A stretch of 64,000 nt of DNA from the NCBI GenBank assembly GCA_021234155.1, contig JAJEKV010000025.1, forward strand, positions 4,916,769 through 4,980,768, written 5' to 3'. The number at the start of each line of letters is the position of its first letter. Positions within the stretch are counted from its first letter, which is position 1. A model generated the notes under the pieces. The model searched no databases. It was not told where the DNA came from and saw nothing but the letters and a program-made list of their open reading frames with translations. The stretch is from Isoetes taiwanensis. Its lineage: Eukaryota > Streptophyta > Lycopodiopsida > Isoetales > Isoetaceae. Below, one piece after another: positions 11,764 to 23,620 of the stretch. A program made the position numbers and the translations under genes.

Positions 11764-14760
11764 CATATGCGTGTTGCCATGAAATAATTTGACATTTCCA
11801 TGTAAGAACAACTAGGGCATTTGCATCTACATTACATTCAAAAGTAAAGAAATCATTTACAAACTTTACATGAGTGTTACAAAATAAAAGACATCTTTAT
11901 TACGCCAAAAAGTAAAAGAAATCTACAAACTTTACATCACATTTACAAAATAAAAATATCTTTATTAGAAAAACAAGATGCAATTCTGACTAAATTACGA
12001 TGCGTTCACATAATAATGTCAATATATTGAATTGGTTGTATCCTCTTCTTCATGACATCTCTAATTTTTGTAGGAAACCTTTGGGTTATCTAACCAAAAC
12101 CGAGAAACCATATCCTTCATAGCCTGATCTATAAAATGTTTGTTCTTGGATTTCACACACTAATGCCCACAATTTGTTCCACCTAGTGACATTCTTTTCC
12201 TTCTCTCCATTTGCTAGTTTCATATTTCTAGGATGTATTTTTGGCCAACTTAGTCGCTTTAGTGAAGTCTTAAATAATTCTCCTTCCTCTCAACCACCAT
12301 AGATAGTACGTAATGCTGCGGCAAAGTCCGTCATTGCTATTTGCATTTTTGGCGTCTTGGAGGCCATCCTTTAAATTCTTTACGGTCTGTTTTCCGCGAT
12401 AGCCTCTTGAGGCCTTCCAATGATGGCTCAAATAGGGAGGTGCAATCTTTTTGTCCTGCAATAATCTTCTTGCAAATATACTTTCTTTGTTTTGGAGTCA
12501 AATTAGATACCTCATTCATTATGAGATTCTGAGAAGCATTCACCTTTCTTCTAATTGGCTTTGTCGCACGTATCCACCCCTACAAACCCTCTGTTTTAGA
12601 TTTTCTTTTGCACACCTTGCTTGCAGTGCTTTCAAAACTTCATCAATAGGAGGATTGAAATCACGAACCCGATCTTTGACCTCGAAGTGCTTGTATGAGA
12701 GTCCAATCCGTCTTCCGTAGTTTCTTCTTCAACGGTGCTTTAAGACATCGATCCATTCTGCAGAAAGGGGATACAAAAATCAGATTATTAACCAGATTTG
12801 TATTCTTGCTTGAAGGGATTTATTCTTTGAAGGAAAGGGGATTTCAATTTCTTCAAGATACATTTGTTTCTTGAAATGCATTCGATTTAGGAGCAGCTAT
12901 AATCGATTAGGGCCAAGATTTTTAAGTTGAGGTAGAATCCGGAGCCATGTTTGATCGATTGAGGAAAGTTCAAAATGTCTTCAAAGTTTTTTTTTTTTTT
13001 TTAAGGGCAAGATATTTAGATTTTATTGATAGAGAAGGTAGTACAAGATTTCTCGAGTGTGGCGCTCACGAACATATCTGAACCTCGGGCGTATGCATCA
13101 CGGGGACTTTCCCCTCCCATGGCGACCAACTTCGCCGCGGGCGGCGAACCCTCCGTCTGGCCCCGGGCCATCTATAATATGATGCGAAGAAGGGACCTGA
13201 AAGGGTCATTATTTGCGCCTTCAATGGGGGGGCTCCTAAATGCCGTGAGCGTGAATACAAGGGTTAGCACGAGCATAAATCACATATAAATAACCACCAC
13301 GAAGGGTGGCGCATCCATCAAATGCCAGCGGCAAAGAATATGCATCTAAACCTAAGAAAACACCCCAAACCCATGATTCTACCCGGCTCCAGACTCGGTG
13401 AGGGATCGTTTGGCGGCTAGGTCTCAAGAGATCAGCGACCGAATCTTGACATGGCGTTGGCTGGCATAGAACATTGGCTAGGGTTGTCCACTCCATCCGC
13501 CCTCCACGTACACACTTTGCGGATGGGTCAATTCACGCTATGGCGTTAAGCTATAGCCTTCCGGACGCTTGTGCCCAGGCTCGGCATCACCGAGCCTACT
13601 CGGGGGTTCATGAAGTCCCGGTCCGATGAGGCAGGTCGAGGGAAAGCGTCCCCTTCGGAATCCCGCAAGGCTCCATGGGCGAAGCTAGAATCGTGCCGCA
13701 TCGGCGACCCCTCATCCGTGCCCGACTTACTGCGCCCTAAATCTACTCCAAAGTGCAAAGGTGCCCGTGCGGGTCACACCTTCCCACCAGTGTCGGACCC
13801 ATACCCGGCCCTCTACGGACCCGGCTATCAGGTCTAGCTCGCTATAGGAGTCCTGGAGCCTTTTATGTTAGGTGCAAGACCCCCACCTCCACTTCACCAT
13901 TGTGTTCCTTATGCGGTGCTAAGCCCGGTACCATAGCATCTATGACCGGTGGGCTCTTGTGCACCGGGGCAGCATTTAGAGGATATCTGAGGGGCTCTAT
14001 CTAGGAGCATACTACAATAAATAGCCTCAGAGGTCTCTACCCCCTTAATTCCCCATTTCGAGGTAACACTAGGCTAACAACCACCAATCCATCCATTACA
14101 AAGCAAAACCGAGAATCGAAATATATAGAACCTACCTTTACAATCAAGGGTTAGTTCCTCTGAGTAAACACGGAGAGAATAGACCAACAACCCAAACAGG
14201 TGCCCGCTATCCTAGAATTCACAACTACACTAGCCACCCACGTATTTGGCTCGACCCGTTGTCATTGGGGATCTCCATCCGCTTGGTCTTGGTGTTTTAG
14301 CTTGTGTGAGATCCAAAGGTGGCTCAGCTCTGGTCACAAGGGTGGCTCCACCGCTCAAGGTGAGTTGTGGCTGATATGGGGTGGTGATCCACCCTATTGA
14401 CCCCAATTAGCATTATCATGCTAACCAATGAGGGTGGCCCGCGTGAAGCCTTCCCAAACCATAATTAGATTAATTATGGTTTTAATAATAGTTCCTTAAT
14501 TATCTTATATTATAATGTTATTGTGTAAGTGTTGGACCCGGCCTAATTTGGGGCGCCCGATTTGATCAAGCCAATGGAGGAGATGATGCCACGTCGGTCT
14601 CTTTAGATGGTTTTTTTTTGCCTAGGGTTGCATGAAAGCGGCAACTTGGTTTTTTTTCTTTTGCCTAGGGTTCCGCGAAAGCGTCTATGGCAATCAAGGG
14701 CTCCTCCTTGATGCCATTTCACACGATGATGAAGATGAAGATTTATTATGGTTATTTGCA

Positions 14761-14916
14761 ATAGACAATGCTATCATATTAGGGTTCTTGCAAAGGGATG
14801 CTTCAGAGCTTTGATTGCAAAGGTATGCTTTGGTTACAAGATAGACAACGCTATCATATTAGGGTTCTTACAAAGGATGCTTGAGCTTTGATTGCAAAGG
14901 TATGCTTTGGTTACAG
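14761..14916. repeat. 80-bp tandem duplication inside the Helitron
   Basis: Units start at 14,761 and 14,841 with ATAGACAA and share CTATCATATTAGGGTTCTT and TTTGATTGCAAAGGTATGC. Confidence 0.9.
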
Positions 14917-16954
14917 GGACGGAGACGATATCAATTTCTGCGATTTGCCGCAAAACAAAGCCATTGGGCAGCAAAGATCATTGGGCATCAAAGATCGAGG
15001 GCTATGGATGAAGGCCTTCCGCATGATAGGGTTCTTCATACCCTCCAAGCCGAAGCAATGCGGCCTCTTTTACATGACGGAAAGTCGAATGCCGACTTCT
15101 TGATCGAGTTGATTTAGAGGTAAGTCTTTGCTACAATATCTCTTCTTTGAATTCAAAGAAGGCCTTAATGTCGGGCCCGGTTACGCTTAGCCTTATAGAT
15201 CGATGAACAAGCTAGCCATGAATTTGCATTTCCTTTGGCTTATTATGGCGCATTTTCCTTCCAAGAAGCCTATCGCGGTAATCGATGGTGTTGTTACCTT
15301 TTAGTTCGTCTGCAGGCAGACAGTAGCATAATGGTTATCTTAGTTCTTTGTGGGAATATGAGTTAATCGGTTCTTAGTATCTCTTGGTGAGGTTATGAAG
15401 ACAAAGCCATAGGAAGATTTTGTTCTTCTCAAGTAACATCTTGCACAATAATTTTGTTCTTTCTATTTTACGCAAATTTAGCAAGACATTAGCTTTCTTG
15501 GTGGACTATTTTTACGGAGCAACAAGCGCATTACGCATGATATCTCTCCTTTCCTATGTCATGCTTGAATGCACAATGTAACAAACAAACGAGGGTGTAT
15601 CAATGTACCTTCAATTACTCTTTTTTTCTAAATCCGGCATTATGTGGACCCCAACAAATGCATGGTCATTTCTCCGGGAGCGAGAAGCAAAATTGTTCTT
15701 GCAAAGTACATTGTAAAGAGAAGACAATGTCGGGATGCAAGTGAGTAGTCTTATGTTCTGTTTGTCATTTTGCCTTCCATCCATATACTTATTCCCGGTT
15801 GGTAAATCTTTCCAGCCATGTCAAATATTGGCGTGTCCAATCACGCTTTGCATCTCTGCTAGATATTATTGTCTGGTGGGTCACCGGAATCACCACTAGC
15901 CAATCTATGTAGATTAGTCTTTTAATTCGGGGAATCTTCTACGTCGATCATGAACAAGCATCGGTTGATAAGGGAAGCTTGCTTGCATCTTCAACTTTGC
16001 CACATGGATAAATGGTACTTTGTTCATGCGCCCAAAATAGAGCTTCCAATATTAGTTTAACCAATTTTACATTGTGTCGGCATTAAAGTTTGCTTTCTTC
16101 CGAAAATAAAGTTGCAAAATTCTATGTTTTGTGCGTGTGCATTCCTTTCACCGGTCTTGAAGATGACTTTTAAGGCTATGAAGCATATTTGCAGACCTAA
16201 GCACTAAAAAGTCACGGTTGCTTTGCTTCTTTGGAGAAGATGGAATAGCTCTTTTTGCAAGCTACAAACACCATATCAAGGTTTGATCCACTAAGTCCTG
16301 GAAAATGGCAACATATGCATTATTAAATTTCGATGGGATACAGACGTCTGGTTTGGAAGATTAGTTTTTATTGCTGAATTGTCATATTCAAAATAAAGCT
16401 ACAAAGCTTAAATGAAAAGTTGTTCTTTTGGGCTCTATATCAAGTATAAAAATGTTTGAGTGTTTGTTTTATCTACCTTCAAATTTAGAATTTTGTTCAA
16501 CAGCTTGCACGTTGTGGCACCCAAGAACTTTTAGACCTACTTCAACATCTTGAGTTTTAAATTCTTATTTGGTTCCACTTGAATCCCAATCTACTTGAAT
16601 CCCAATCTTCTTGGTCTAACATTTGCAACATATATAATAATAGCAAAAGGCATGCCCTATTAGCAGCTTCTAATTCAATGTGATTTGATTCTTAAATTCT
16701 TATTTGGTTTCATTTGAATTCCAATCTTCTTGGCACTCTAGAAAGCGAAAAAAAAAACAACCTACTCTCAATTTCACGTAGGAACATGGGTATCTTAAAG
16801 AAATCTTAAATACATAGTTATGAATAAACCAGATATGTCTATAAAGACTTCCTGGCACATATGAAGCATAAACATAAACAATTGTAAGCTATGTACATTT
16901 GATATAGTCTCACATTCGCCAACTTAAGTCATGGGATTATGAGCATGGGGTTAT

Positions 16955-17090
16955 GGGATGATGACCTTTTAGAAGTATGGGGATAATATCTAGAGTGTCA
17001 TGATGTAGTCTCACATTTGGGATGATGACCTTTTAGAAGCATAGGATAATATCTACAGTGTCTTGACGTAGTCTCACATTTAGCAACTTT
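16955..17090. repeat. About 64-bp tandem duplication near the Helitron 3' end
   Basis: GGGATGATGACCTTTTAGAAG occurs in shortened form at about 16,955 and again at about 17,019, each followed by GGATAATATCTA and GTAGTCTCACATT. Confidence 0.85.
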
Positions 17091-17317
17091 TAATTCAACG
17101 ACAGTACACATGACATTTGTCAAGTTCCAAATGTTAGCCCAGCAACGCTGGGCACTATTACTAGTAGGTTATTATTGTCAATAATTAAATTAGCATAGCT
17201 AATTTAATCCCTTTTTAAGTGAACCACCTAGGTTCCCATACCCCATGTGGCGTATGTATCCCTGGTGACGTGTCAACATATTTATACTTATACCATATAA
17301 ATACTTGGAACGTCACA

Positions 17318-17330
17318 TTCTCCCCTCCTT
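17318..17330 (-). other. Polypurine tract of the chromovirus
   Basis: Minus-strand AAGGAGGGGAGAA directly abuts the 3' LTR, the position where plus-strand DNA synthesis is primed. The eroded copy has the same tract at 53,621-53,633. Confidence 0.88.
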
Positions 17331-17906
17331 AGAAATAATGTTGTCCTCAGCATTGGGGTTAGATACAGATATAATAAATGACATTCTGAAGGAAGGTAAT
17401 TCCTTATTTCAGAAGGTAATATATTAGAGCTTTCAAGTTTACAACAGTTTAAGCAGCAAAAGTACAATTCACATCCTTATCATAATTAAAAAGTGTAAGG
17501 ACCAAAGTCCAAGATTAACAACAACAGAACATGTAGCTAACATAAAGCGAAGAAATCGGTCATCGCCAACCCCTAACATGGACAGGTCAATGCATCAGCT
17601 CAATCGGCCGCACATGGTAATATATCAGTTTATATATAGATAAAATAATTAGGTTGTGGTTGAAGGGTCCACCCCCTATAAAAAAAATGAAAGAAAATTT
17701 ATCTAGAAGGAACCTATCATGCCTATGGTTCGCAGTTCATTGTGGCGTAAGGAATGGTCAGGTTCCTATTATAGCCAAGATGAATGCGGCTATGAAGTAC
17801 ATGCTTTACAAGTAGTTCGCGGTCATGTCCACATTGACAGTACACCACGTCCTAAGGAACACAAAGGTGATCCCATCATCGGTAACCGTTGTTAATTACG
17901 ATGCAT
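17331..17906 (-). other. Spacer between pol and the 3' LTR
   Basis: About 580 bp without a reading frame. It is conserved in the eroded chromovirus copy (about 53,634-54,190), and its inner part resembles positions about 500-600 of the LARD-like element. Confidence 0.7.
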
Positions 17907-18413
17907 CTACCCCCCTACTGATTCTCGGCGAATCAAGTCTTCAAGCTTACCGCCGGGAGCGGGGTTGATAGCATCGTTGATGGTGCGGCCTTGAGATTCG
18001 CGCATGAAATCCGGATAGTGCTTCTCAAGATCTGTTTGCATCACCCATGTAGCATCCTCGACTGGCAAGTGTTTCCACTTGACCAAGTATTGTAACATTT
18101 GAGTCCTTCTGGTCTGTTTATAAGCTCGATCAAGAAGAGCTTCAGGCACTACCTCTAGCTGTTCCTCTGTCATTTCCAGGAGGGTTGGGGTTTCCAAAAC
18201 CTCCTCTGGATCAGGGGTGTGCTGCTTTAGAAGACTCACATGAAAAACCTTGTGGATCTTTAAGCGGGGTGGCAAGTCCAGGCGATATGCTTGCTCCCAA
18301 TATCGTTGATGATTTTGAGCGGTCCAGCCCATCTGGGTGCCAACTTCTTCGCGATTACCAATCTTAAGCTTGGCTTGTTTTACCTTAATCTTAAGCCAAA
18401 CCGATTCACCCAC
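17907..18413 (-). CDS. pol: Integrase C-terminus with chromodomain
   Basis: A 168-residue open frame covers the end of pol. Residues 42-66 (AYRLDLPPRLKIHKVFHVS and following LLKQH) are the conserved end of the integrase C-terminal domain in Ty3/gypsy. Residues about 89-137 form a chromodomain: ALLDRAYKQ, then LQYLVKWKHLPVEDATW, then DLEKHYPDF, with the aromatic and acidic positions typical of chromoviral chromodomains, which direct integration by contacting chromatin. The first residue given is only the first Met in this frame; the upstream part of integrase lies in other frames because of indels. The stretch at residues 24-40 looks frame-shifted compared with relatives. The stop falls 590 bp before the LTR. 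Confidence 0.9.
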   Translation of the reverse strand: MGESVWLKIKVKQAKLKIGNREEVGTQMGWTAQNHQRYWEQAYRLDLPPRLKIHKVFHVSLLKQHTPDPEEVLETPTLLEMTEEQLEVVPEALLDRAYKQTRRTQMLQYLVKWKHLPVEDATWVMQTDLEKHYPDFMRESQGRTINDAINPAPGGKLEDLIRRESVGG

Positions 18414-18423
18414 CTGGAAGACT

Positions 18424-19245
18424 TCATGGGGTCCATTGCTTATCTGCTACACTCTTTTGACGATTTGCGTCGCAGCCTAGCAAGTAACCAATACTTCCTC
18501 GACCAAAGCTTGCATCTCCAGGAGGAGTTGTTGAGAAACCTCCACTTTCGACGGGGGTTGTGCCATGTGTCAGGGTAAGGCATTGATAACCATAATTTAT
18601 CATGAAAGGAGACATGCGGAAGACTCTGTTTCATCTTTATTATAGGCAAACTCTACTAGATAAATATAGTCACCCATTGGGATTGCTTACTCCACACATA
18701 ACCCGTAGCATATCCTCTATGATAACATTGGTGCGGTACTCGCTTGACCATCCGGCCGAGGATGATAAGTCGTACTCATAGCAAGCTTGGTTTGTATGGT
18801 GGTGAAGAAATCTTTCCAAAATGCACTTACAAATTTGGGATCTCTCACGATACAATGACCCATGGCATTCCGTGCAACTCGAAGATCTCTTTTTGCAAAG
18901 CGAGGCAAGATCAAAGGCGGTGTCCGTGGGTACGACATGGCAAGAAATGAGCCATTTTTGACAATTTGTGCCACCACGACCATTAACGCATCATATCCAC
19001 GGAGAGTAATGTGGAAGGCCCACTATAAAATCCATGGTTATCACTTCCCACTTAGCGTTGGGCACATCCAAAAGGTTGCAATTCTCCGAGTCCTTAATTG
19101 TTCTGCCTTGGTCTGTGACATACTTGACAACGCCAATGTACACGGCAATGTCCTTCTTCATCGAAGGCCAAAATAACCTGGAGCGGATTTTAAAGTAGGT
19201 CTTCATAAACCGCATGTCCAAATATAGGGCTGTTGTGCGTGTCAT
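18424..19245 (-). pseudogene. pol: Integrase core and zinc-binding domain, frameshifted
   Basis: Three overlapping minus-strand frames together cover the integrase. From high to low coordinate: the zinc-binding region end with RLFWPSMKKDIAVYI; the first catalytic part WEVITMDFIVGLP (first Asp) near 19,025; RDPKFVSAFWKDFFTT, the region of the second catalytic Asp, near 18,845; TYHPRPDGQ just before the catalytic Glu region; then EDMLRVMCG and a PFMINYGYQCLTL-like stretch near 18,600. Catalytic blocks are in the right order but lie in different frames, with indels near 18,985, 18,750 and 18,650. The His-Cys zinc motif is degraded. The product would be a DDE integrase if frames were continuous. 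Confidence 0.88.
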
Positions 19246-19651
19246 GGAGGATTAACTTTAATGACCGGAAGTATGAGGTACACACAACTTGTCCTTGTGA
19301 TACAACAAATTGCCCTCTTTCTTATATGACCTAAAAAGCCACGTTCTTTATCTGTATGTGCCTCCTTATTTAGACTACTCCAAATTTCATAGAACTCGGG
19401 ATCGGTGGCTAAAGTTTGTTCTATCTGCTTACCAAACTCACTTGTGAGTGTCGAAATCGCATTACAATGGGTTCGGGTTACCAAGGGATGGCGTGATAAT
19501 GCATCCGCAACCACATTGTGCTTTCCGGCTTATACATGATCTCAAAATCATATTCTTCAAGAAATTCCATCCATCTCCTCGACGGAGGTTGAGATTGGGT
19601 TGGATGGTCAAATATCGGAGACTTTGATGATCTCAGGTCCAATCGAACCTT
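19242..19651 (-). pseudogene. pol: RNase H domain, frameshifted
   Basis: Downstream of RT the frame leaves the family pattern just before the tether end, then resumes in pieces: SRRWMEFLEEYDFEIMYKP near 19,530-19,585, followed in another frame by VADALSRHP near 19,490-19,514, a hallmark at the RNase H to integrase boundary of Ty3/gypsy pol. At least two indels are needed. The domain normally degrades the RNA strand of the RNA-DNA hybrid during reverse transcription. Confidence 0.85.
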
Positions 19652-20848
19652 CTACCAAGGAGGTAGTGTCTCCATATTCACAAAGCCTTGAACAACAGCT
19701 AGCAATTCCTGGTCATGGGTAGGATATCGCCGTTTCGCCTCATTCATCTTCTTTGAATCATAAGCAATAACCCTCCCCTCCTGCATTAGAACCCCACCAG
19801 TGGCAATTTTGCTGGCATCTGTGGCCACTAGTTTATCCTTATCAGGATCGGGCAACGTGAGAACGGGTGCCGAGGTTAAGGCATCTTTAAGCTGCTGGAA
19901 ACTTCCCTGAACCTTAGTCTTCCAGTGCTCCATCCAATCCTTCACCTTCTCATGCTTGGTAAGATTTGTAAGAGGGGCTGCAATCCTTGCAAAATCCTTT
20001 ACAAATTTTCGGTATCCTGCTAATCCCAAGAAATGGGACTTGGAGACATTTCCTGGAATAGGCCATTCCCTTACAGCCTCTATCTTTGCAGGATCTGTAG
20101 CAATTCCCTCTGCTGAAATAATATGACCCAAGTAATCAACCTTTGGAGTGGCAAACTTGCACTTAGAGAACTTGGCAAAAAGCTGATGACGTCTTAACTT
20201 TTGTAGAGCCAATTTAAGATGTTTCTCATGCTCCTGTAGGGTCTTACTGTAGATGAGAATATCGTCAAAGAAAATAACAACAAAGTCATCCAAGTATTGT
20301 CGGAAAACATCATTCATCAACCGCATAAACGTTGCGGGGGCATTAGTTAATCCGAAAGGCATAACGGTAAACTCATAATGCCCATATCTAGTGCGAAAAG
20401 CAGATTTATGGATGTCTTCCTCTTTAATTCTTATCTGATGGTATCCTGAGCGAAGATCAATCTTTGAGAAATACTTGGCCCCTTGCAACTGATCCATCAG
20501 ATCATCTGCCCTTGGCAAAGCATAGCGATTTTTGATAGTATGCTTGTTGAGTTGCCGATAATCAATACACATTCTCAAGGAGCCGTCCTTTTTCTTCACA
20601 AAAAGAATAGGGAAAGCCAAAGGGCAAACGCTAGGTCGAATAAAACCTAGGTTTAGCAGCTCTTGAAGTTGTTTCTTAAGCTCTGCCAGCTCTGGAAGAC
20701 TCATACGGTACGGGGCCTTGCTGGTGGGTTTAGTACCTGGCTCTAAAGCTATCTCACATTCTACCCCTCTAAAAGGAGGAAGCTTCTGGATCTCGTCTGG
20801 GAAAAGATCGCTAAATTCATGGAGAATACTGGCAATCCCCCGTGGCAA
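19652..20848 (-). CDS. pol: Ty3/gypsy reverse transcriptase (with start of RNase H)
   Basis: This 398-residue open frame is the best preserved coding block in the window. It opens with [12 protein letters not shown], a usual start of Ty3/gypsy RT, then [48 protein letters not shown] (first catalytic Asp), [13 protein letters not shown], and the active-site box [11 protein letters not shown], then [13 protein letters not shown]. Near residues 330-385 the RNase H start appears ([29 protein letters not shown]). It synthesises element cDNA in cytoplasmic particles. The box has FFDD rather than the commoner YLDD; F at this place occurs in relatives. It was one polyprotein with gag-protease; a shift in a T-tract near 20,916-20,919 separates them. 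The Met is only the first in frame. Confidence 0.95.
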   Translation of the reverse strand: MPRGIASILHEFSDLFPDEIQKLPPFRGVECEIALEPGTKPTSKAPYRMSLPELAELKKQLQELLNLGFIRPSVCPLAFPILFVKKKDGSLRMCIDYRQLNKHTIKNRYALPRADDLMDQLQGAKYFSKIDLRSGYHQIRIKEEDIHKSAFRTRYGHYEFTVMPFGLTNAPATFMRLMNDVFRQYLDDFVVIFFDDILIYSKTLQEHEKHLKLALQKLRRHQLFAKFSKCKFATPKVDYLGHIISAEGIATDPAKIEAVREWPIPGNVSKSHFLGLAGYRKFVKDFARIAAPLTNLTKHEKVKDWMEHWKTKVQGSFQQLKDALTSAPVLTLPDPDKDKLVATDASKIATGGVLMQEGRVIAYDSKKMNEAKRRYPTHDQELLAVVQGFVNMETLPPW

Positions 20849-20856
20849 GGTGTTGA

Positions 20857-22077
20857 TTACTTGGTTTTGCTTAGCATCTGACTCAATGGAAGCAAGTCTA
20901 ATAACGCAGAGGAGCTTTTGCTATGTATAGCTTTATCTAACTGTCGAATGGACATAGACTGCATGATAGGGTTGAATGGTTCACCTTTTATAGTTACGCG
21001 GGCTCCATTAGCTGCGTTGAAGGTAACTTCTCTCTTCTCGCAGTCTATGTTGGCTTTTGCAGATGCCAAGAATTCCATTCCAACAATGAGGTCGTATTTG
21101 CCAATATCCATTAACTCGGCACCCATAGCAACTGGTGCGCCTGGCAACTGCATCTTAAGGTTGATGCGACGACCATGAGTATGTCTAACCTTACCACTGG
21201 CTAAAGTGACAGGCCTCGGTCGTGACCTTAGGGTTTCCAGTTGTAGGACCTGGGCCATTCTAGGAGAAGCAAAATTATGTGTACTCCCCGTATCCATAAG
21301 AATTACAAAAGGCTTACTGTCTACTTGGCCTATGGTGGAAATGACAGCAGGCTGACTTTCAGCATTGCCAGTTTCTATAGCTGCAAGGATATGAGACGCA
21401 CCGTGAATGTACTCGGGAGCGTCCTCGTCAGCAGGTAATGTTGACTCAATATCGTCCCAGTCAAGGTCGGCCATGGCCAGCTGGGCAGTCTGGGTAACAT
21501 ATGGGCAATTCTGCATGAAGTGTCCAGGCCTCATACACCTGTAACATGCCTTATCCCGGCGCAGCTGTTCTCTGGCCTCTTTAGGAATGGACTGTAAGAG
21601 GTTTCGAACTTCCTTACCAGCATTGTTACCTTGCGATCGGCGTGCTAAAAGCGACTTTCTTCTCCCGCGGCCAAGTAGAGTTCTCTGCGAGAGGGCCCGG
21701 ACTTGGAGAGCGGGTTTGTAAGGTGTGGACGGCCGTGGGCTGCTTGAGTAAGGAGTAGGGCCTTGCGGATCACGATTCCTTGGTATGTCCTCCTCGAGGC
21801 TCAATGCTTTAGCCTCGGCTTCTGCAACTGATTTCGGGTCGATGGCCTTAACCATCCGTTTGATCGATGGTGCCAAACCCTCAATATAGCCCTCCACTGC
21901 CCTTTTCTCATTCATACCAGGTACATACAGGTCTCGGCGCATAAACTCATCCGTGTGTAAGCCTTGCGGACATACTCTTCTGCTCCAACCCGTAGAAAGT
22001 GCGGATCTGTTGGCATTTGTGCACTTGGGGGCACATAATGCGATTTGAAGGCCTTGGCAAACTTTCTGAAGTTGCAT
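20857..22077 (-). CDS. gag-pro: Gag C-terminus (CCHC knuckle) and aspartic protease
   Basis: The frame is 406 residues. True gag similarity seems to begin near residue 41; earlier residues are out of frame after an indel near 21,960, so the start is not genuine. Residues about 41-78 ([26 protein letters not shown]) match the end of the retrotransposon gag domain. A basic linker (about 130-175) leads to a perfect zinc knuckle [14 protein letters not shown] at 178-191 (C-x2-C-x4-H-x4-C), which binds element RNA. The protease active site is [13 protein letters not shown], with catalytic DTG at 262-264, and later DLIVGMEFL near 330. Gag and protease are fused here, then pol follows in another frame after a small indel. 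Confidence 0.93.
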   Translation of the reverse strand: MQLQKVCQGLQIALCAPKCTNANRSALSTGWSRRVCPQGLHTDEFMRRDLYVPGMNEKRAVEGYIEGLAPSIKRMVKAIDPKSVAEAEAKALSLEEDIPRNRDPQGPTPYSSSPRPSTPYKPALQVRALSQRTLLGRGRRKSLLARRSQGNNAGKEVRNLLQSIPKEAREQLRRDKACYRCMRPGHFMQNCPYVTQTAQLAMADLDWDDIESTLPADEDAPEYIHGASHILAAIETGNAESQPAVISTIGQVDSKPFVILMDTGSTHNFASPRMAQVLQLETLRSRPRPVTLASGKVRHTHGRRINLKMQLPGAPVAMGAELMDIGKYDLIVGMEFLASAKANIDCEKREVTFNAANGARVTIKGEPFNPIMQSMSIRQLDKAIHSKSSSALLDLLPLSQMLSKTK

Positions 22078-22650
22078 CTACTCTGTCCGGATGTTTGGCT
22101 CGGCATAGCCCTTCCACCAAATCACGGCAGCTCGGTAAGGTTTGTGGTGGCAACCTTTCACGTATCCTTCTCTGTCATACCATAGGACTGCCGAACTCCT
22201 TCATTTCGTCCAGCCAAATTCGACATTCAAGCCCGCCTCTAGATTTCCCATCAAACTGGGCCAATTTCCTATTCTTCCATATACTAGTTGTTAAGGGTCA
22301 GATCAACTCTTTGCGGTACTCCTTATCCCCGGGCGCAGGATGCTCTCGATGATCTGAGGCACTTCGGAAGACACGTATGGGCCGATGGTGAAGAGGTAGC
22401 ACTATCCCTTGAGGAACTTCTATGGCGTTTGGATCGGTTTCTTCCTTCGTCTTGGTCGTGGCTTGGTTCAGGTGCAAGTGGTCTGCCGGGGTGGTGGGCT
22501 TGGCTGAACGGAGGTAACTCCCGTCCATCCTCCCGCGTGTTCGCGGAGGGGTTGGCATTCAACACATAAGTTTGTAACTTCGACTAATTGCCTCTTCATC
22601 AACATAAGTTCTTGCTCGGTGTTAGTCGATTTGGCGTCAAGGTGTCGCCG
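22078..22650 (-). pseudogene. gag: Gag N-terminal part, frameshifted
   Basis: Upstream gag is scattered over all three minus-strand frames: [15 protein letters not shown] near 22,040-22,080 matches the central gag domain, and proline- and Arg-rich frames at 22,298-22,565 are probably the gag N-terminus. The real start codon cannot be chosen; the homologous edge in the eroded copy is near 58,750. Confidence 0.65.
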
Positions 22651-23234
22651 CTGGGTAATGCATGCACCATCTATATTGGGTATAAGAAGGTATAAGCAGA
22701 ATTATAGTGACATCAAGTCTCCCAAAGAAATTCATTTGGGATAGTATAGAGAGAAAAAGAATACAAAAACATTCTTATAGTCCGCGATTTCAAAATTTGG
22801 ACTATTTCACATAATTAAGTCCATAAAATTTTTACAACGAAAAGAAGATAGTCGCCTAGTCATGCGAAAACTCCCCCGGATCCTTCGTGCCGGTTGGAGG
22901 TCCTTGGGCATGATGGTGACCCTCTTTGGCGCAGGTGCGGTGCAAAGGTTGGCGCCGCTCAAGATTTCGATGAGGTAAGCCTCGGCAGCCTCCTAAAGTC
23001 TTTGAGGATTGCAAAAGCTTGGAACCTCGTGCCTGTTTTAAAATCCTGGGCAATTTTCCGCACAAACCGCTGGAAAGGGAGCCGACGAATCAATGGCTCG
23101 CTTGACTCCGATAGTTACGTGATCTCCCCGGCGTGCTACCGCGTTAACCGGGCTTTATTCCTAGGGGATACTAGCTTTATATGGTTAATTGGTTATCCGG
23201 TTGACTATAGCGAGAGAAAGGTCGTCTCCCCATG

Positions 23235-23345
23235 GCTATGGCAAGGTCGCTTACTCCGGCTCGGCTATGGCGAAAGAGCTTTGCTTCGACGGCTATGGCG
23301 AAAGAGCTTGCTCCGACGGTTATGGCGAAAGAGCTTGCTCCGGCA
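23235..23345 (+). repeat. 27-bp tandem repeat in the leader
   Basis: Four imperfect units around GGCTATGGCGAAAGAGCTTG, units about 27 bp. As the unit is a multiple of 3 the plus-strand frames stay open through it, but no gene is implied. Confidence 0.88.
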
Positions 23346-23453
23346 GAGTTGTTGCCTCCACAATGTGGGTTTACCAAAGGCATGCCTCTAATTTAGATAT
23401 GGAATAGATGCACTATAAATACTAGAAAAAGCATTATTTTACTTCAAGAAAGA

Positions 23454-23515
23454 AGTTGGCTTATTGGTAAAGGTGTTGGCTTGGGTGCAGAAGGTCACGG
23501 GTTCAATCCCATGAT
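23454..23515 (+). ncRNA. tRNA-like (SINE-head) Pol III promoter motif 1
   Basis: A box-A-like AGTTGGCTTATTGGTAAAGG is followed about 30 nt later by box-B-like GGTTCAATCCC (23,500-23,510). Spacing fits a tRNA-derived SINE head. I could not fold a full tRNA cloverleaf: the acceptor and anticodon stems do not pair, so it is not called a tRNA gene. Confidence 0.45.
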
Positions 23516-23620
23516 GTACCCTTTTTCTTAAATTTTTCTTAAAAGAACTGCTAACTGGACAAAACAGAATATTAGATATGTATAACAAAGTAATAGAACA
23601 TATATATATTGTATAAAGAT

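Larger units (their letters stand above)
11106..13057. other. Intergenic, AT-rich; no supported gene
   Basis: I see no confident gene. Minus-strand frames around 11,109-11,306 and 12,060-12,540 look somewhat protein-like (basic, Lys-rich) but match nothing I recognise. The stretch holds simple and short tandem repeats, including a diverged tandem pair near 11,840-11,960 and a long T-tract near 12,987-13,002 just outside the chromovirus. Confidence 0.6.
14503..17164 (+). mobile_element. Non-autonomous Helitron (2,662 bp)
   Basis: The segment begins TC (TCTTATATTATAATG) and ends CTAG. A perfect 7-bp stem GCCCAGC-AAC-GCTGGGC at 17,137-17,153 lies 7 nt before the terminal CTAG. It sits between host A (14,502) and T (17,165), with no target duplication, as the intact LTR copy confirms. 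These are the defining Helitron features. No Rep/helicase reading frame is present, so it is non-autonomous. The interior has an acidic open stretch near 14,695-14,790 and another frame near 14,888-15,103 that could be captured gene fragments; I do not recognise them. Confidence 0.93.
13058..17317 (-). repeat. 3' LTR of the chromovirus, split by a Helitron
   Basis: The LTR lies in two parts, 13,058-14,502 and 17,165-17,317 (together about 1,598 bp), which align end to end with the uninterrupted right LTR. It starts TGTGGCG and ends CGTCACA, so the termini are TGTG...CACA. The host join TTAATTA then TAGGTTATTATTG is continuous in the right LTR near 25,594-25,610, which shows exactly where the insertion sits. 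Confidence 0.92.

Noticed and set aside
23454-23515. A functional tRNA gene
   Set aside because: Box A and B are present, but the acceptor and anticodon stems do not form.
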